A stretch of DNA of 6,817 nt from positions 1 through 6,817 of the forward strand of contig JASIKQ010000169.1 of assembly GCA_030049565.1 (NCBI GenBank), read 5' to 3'. The stretch's first letter is position 1. Each line of letters begins with the position of its first letter. Below, piece after piece: positions 4,978-6,817 of the stretch. The notes under the pieces are model-generated. The model saw only the letters and a list, made by a program, of their open reading frames with translations. It was not told where the DNA came from and searched no databases. The translations under genes and the position numbers were made by a program. The DNA comes from Candidatus Sulfotelmatobacter sp. (GTDB taxonomy: Bacteria > Acidobacteriota > Terriglobia > Terriglobales > Acidobacteriaceae).

Positions 4978-6817
4978 TCACTGCACCACGATCTTGTCAG
5001 TTAGTCTTGCATCGCCGAAAACGTTACTCACTTCCACAGGGATCTCGCCCGCAGTCTCCGGCTGGAATTCGAAATCGTAAACCTCACCCGAGTCCATTCG
5101 AACAGAGGCCTCGCTCGATTTCGCCAGCCGCGGCGGAAGTGTTGCTCCATCCTTGGCCACTGCACGCCATGTGACGGGGTGCTCTTTCGTCCCTAGCTGA
5201 AGCGACGCCGCGAGATCCGGCGCAATGTTGATCAATCGAAACCGATACTTTACTCCCCGGCTCAACACAAGCGGGCTGGGTTGTTCAGCGCCGTTCAACG
5301 TGAGTCGTTTCGGGAAAAAGCCAATCTCTCGCGCACCCACAACCAGAAGTTTGTCATGTTCGGGATCGTATTTTTCACCCGGCTCCAGCACGATCAGCGG
5401 TCCGTAGATTCCTCCGGAGAGCTGGTCTTCATCGGGTGCGTGTGTATGGTAGATAAACGTTCCCGCGCGGGTGGGAGTAAAATGCGCGGCAAAGCTTGCG
5501 CCCGGCGCGATGGCCGGCGTAATCCGCGCCGCTGTTCCACCACCGACAACTCCGTCGTAATAGCTTTCAAGCTCCATCCCATGCCAATGGATCGTCGTTG
5601 GCCGATCGAGGTGATTCAGTACGGTGATCTCGGTCGGTTCGCCGCGGGTTACGACGATCGGCGGCCCCATGGTCTTATCCTGCGAGGCGACAATTTTCTT
5701 CCCCTCGCGCACCGAGCATGAGAACGTCGGCGCCTTGCGGGCTTCCGCGGTGGGTTCGATCACCAGGTCGATCTTGTGAACTGCCGCCGCTTCCGCGGGC
5801 GGGGCAGATCCAGATTGGAGAGATCCAGGTTTCGCTTTCGCATAAACGGCGAGCACCAGTCCGGCCATATCATTCATCGTCATCGCGCCGTCATGATGCT
5901 CGTGCGCGCCGCGCTGGTGCACATCGAGCGCAGCCGCCGTATTCTGCTGCGCCGCATTCTTATCCTGCAAACCTGATGGGATGAAAATTGGAACGCGCTC
6001 ACGCACCGAAATATGACTATTGAAATGGCAGTGGAACAGCCATCGGCCCTCATGTTCCGGCTCCCATTCCATCATCATGGTGTGGCCGTCCAGAAGATTC
6101 TCCGTCACCACCGACTGCTGCTCGTCTTCGAGGTAGGCCGTGTCTGATTCAAAATCGCCGAGGCTGAGCACTCGATAGAACGCCCCGTGCAGGTGCATCG
6201 GGTGCTCGCTGGCACTGGGATTGATCACGCGCCAGCGAATCGTTTCGCCCACGGTGTATGCCAGTGGCTCGGTGTAAGGATAGGACTTACCGTTGATGCT
6301 GACCGTTTCAACAAACGGATGGATCGCATCAGCGCGCGTAACCATCAGGTTGATCACGAAGACGCGATCGGGCGGCACGGGAACCGGCGAATCGACGATG
6401 AAAGCGCCGTTCAACTGCGCATCCTGGAGATAGGGCTCGCCATCCTTTTCCGGACTCACGGTGCGCGCCCAATAATAATAGGTCCCCGCAGCGCCGGCCG
6501 GAAAGCTCGTCTCGCGGCTCTCACCGGCGGGAATTGAGATTCCTGTCTTCGGGTCTCCGGGCCGCGTATTCAGTCCAAATACCGTCGCAGGTTTCTTGAG
6601 CTTGTTGTCGATCGTTACTTCCACCGTCGTACCCACGGGCATGCGCAATAGCGGACCGGGGATCGAGGCCGGATGGCCGGCTTCGGCGAACGCTTGCACA
6701 TAGAGTGGGGGACCGTCTTCAGCCTCGGCGTGCCATGTACCGCTAACGATTTCGAGATGAACTGTGAGAACTCCGTTCTCCAATTTGCCGGCCCGGGTGC
6801 GGTTCTGATTGGCAAAT
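4978..6817 (-). CDS. Multicopper oxidase with permuted copper motifs, N-terminus beyond window
   Basis: The frame is open from the right edge to the TGA at 4980-4978, giving 612 visible residues. The TTG at 6783 is not a convincing start, because the codons before it (FANQNRTRAGK) continue the fold; the real start and any signal peptide lie outside. Residues are counted from the codon at 6783. Four cupredoxin-like units: about 5-133, with no copper histidines (FGLN at 69-72, YYWAR at 103-107); 138-270, with HPMHLH (194-199) and HCHFNSH (251-257, containing the type 1 Cys); a His/Met-rich linker (289-306); 336-470, with HWH (399-401) and HTH (446-448); and 475-601, with no ligands. All ten histidines and the cysteine needed for a type 1 site plus a trinuclear cluster are present, but in the reverse of the laccase/CopA order. 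It should couple one-electron oxidation of a substrate (phenol, Cu(I) or another metal) to reduction of O2 to water, probably in the periplasm. The substrate cannot be told. Confidence 0.92.
   Translation of the reverse strand, partial: FANQNRTRAGKLENGVLTVHLEIVSGTWHAEAEDGPPLYVQAFAEAGHPASIPGPLLRMPVGTTVEVTIDNKLKKPATVFGLNTRPGDPKTGISIPAGESRETSFPAGAAGTYYYWARTVSPEKDGEPYLQDAQLNGAFIVDSPVPVPPDRVFVINLMVTRADAIHPFVETVSINGKSYPYTEPLAYTVGETIRWRVINPSASEHPMHLHGAFYRVLSLGDFESDTAYLEDEQQSVVTENLLDGHTMMMEWEPEHEGRWLFHCHFNSHISVRERVPIFIPSGLQDKNAAQQNTAAALDVHQRGAHEHHDGAMTMNDMAGLVLAVYAKAKPGSLQSGSAPPAEAAAVHKIDLVIEPTAEARKAPTFSCSVREGKKIVASQDKTMGPPIVVTRGEPTEITVLNHLDRPTTIHWHGMELESYYDGVVGGGTAARITPAIAPGASFAAHFTPTRAGTFIYHTHAPDEDQLSGGIYGPLIVLEPGEKYDPEHDKLLVVGAREIGFFPKRLTLNGAEQPSPLVLSRGVKYRFRLINIAPDLAASLQLGTKEHPVTWRAVAKDGATLPPRLAKSSEASVRMDSGEVYDFEFQPETAGEIPVEVSNVFGDARLTDKIVVQ

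Noticed and set aside
4874..5080. Small + strand open frame of 68 residues
   Set aside because: It runs into the oxidase gene on the opposite strand, has no ribosome site and no recognisable features.
5281..5721. Open frame of 146 residues on the + strand
   Set aside because: It is antisense to the copper-binding domain of the oxidase. Composition and lack of motifs mark it as a shadow frame.
6210..6226. TGGCAC-N5-TTGA resembling a sigma-54 promoter
   Set aside because: It is inside the oxidase coding region, lacks the -12 GC, and points away from any gene start.

Overview
The window reads as ordinary chromosomal DNA from a moderately GC-rich Gram-negative soil-type bacterium. The response regulator's AAA+ variant (GAFTSA instead of GAFTGA) and the style of the multicopper oxidase remind me most of Acidobacteriota. 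That assignment rests on recalled family resemblance, not on a search. I see no rRNA, tRNA, CRISPR array, transposase or phage gene.

Left part (1-2717, + strand): a two-component pair. The first gene is the 3' part of a sensor histidine kinase (end of a GAF domain, then PAS, HisKA and HATPase). It overlaps by 8 bases the start of an NtrC-class response regulator (receiver, sigma-54 AAA+ domain, Fis-type helix-turn-helix). Together they should turn an unknown signal into sigma-54-dependent transcription. No convincing -24/-12 promoter target is visible in the window.

Middle part (2776-4784, + strand): three closely spaced genes, each with a good Shine-Dalgarno sequence. They encode a secreted alpha/beta hydrolase that looks like a Cif-type epoxide hydrolase, a secreted small cupin, and a five-helix inner-membrane protein. 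The cupin gene is broken by a -1 frameshift at a run of five G (3896-3900). The signal peptide and N-terminus are in one frame and the whole cupin fold is in another, and adding one G restores a clean 162-residue protein. Two of the three products appear to be exported and the third is in the membrane, so the cassette probably works in the periplasm or cell envelope. Its substrate is unknown.

Right part (4978-6817, - strand, convergent with the middle part): a large multicopper oxidase whose N-terminus lies beyond the right edge. Its copper motifs come in the reverse of the usual laccase order. The HxxHxH and HCH half comes first and the HxH/HxH half second, joined by a His/Met-rich linker, and the N-terminal cupredoxin domain lacks its histidines.

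The most useful observations are the cupin frameshift, the permuted oxidase architecture, the Cif-like active site of the hydrolase and the GAFTSA loop of the regulator. I do not see an obviously new defence or mobile system.
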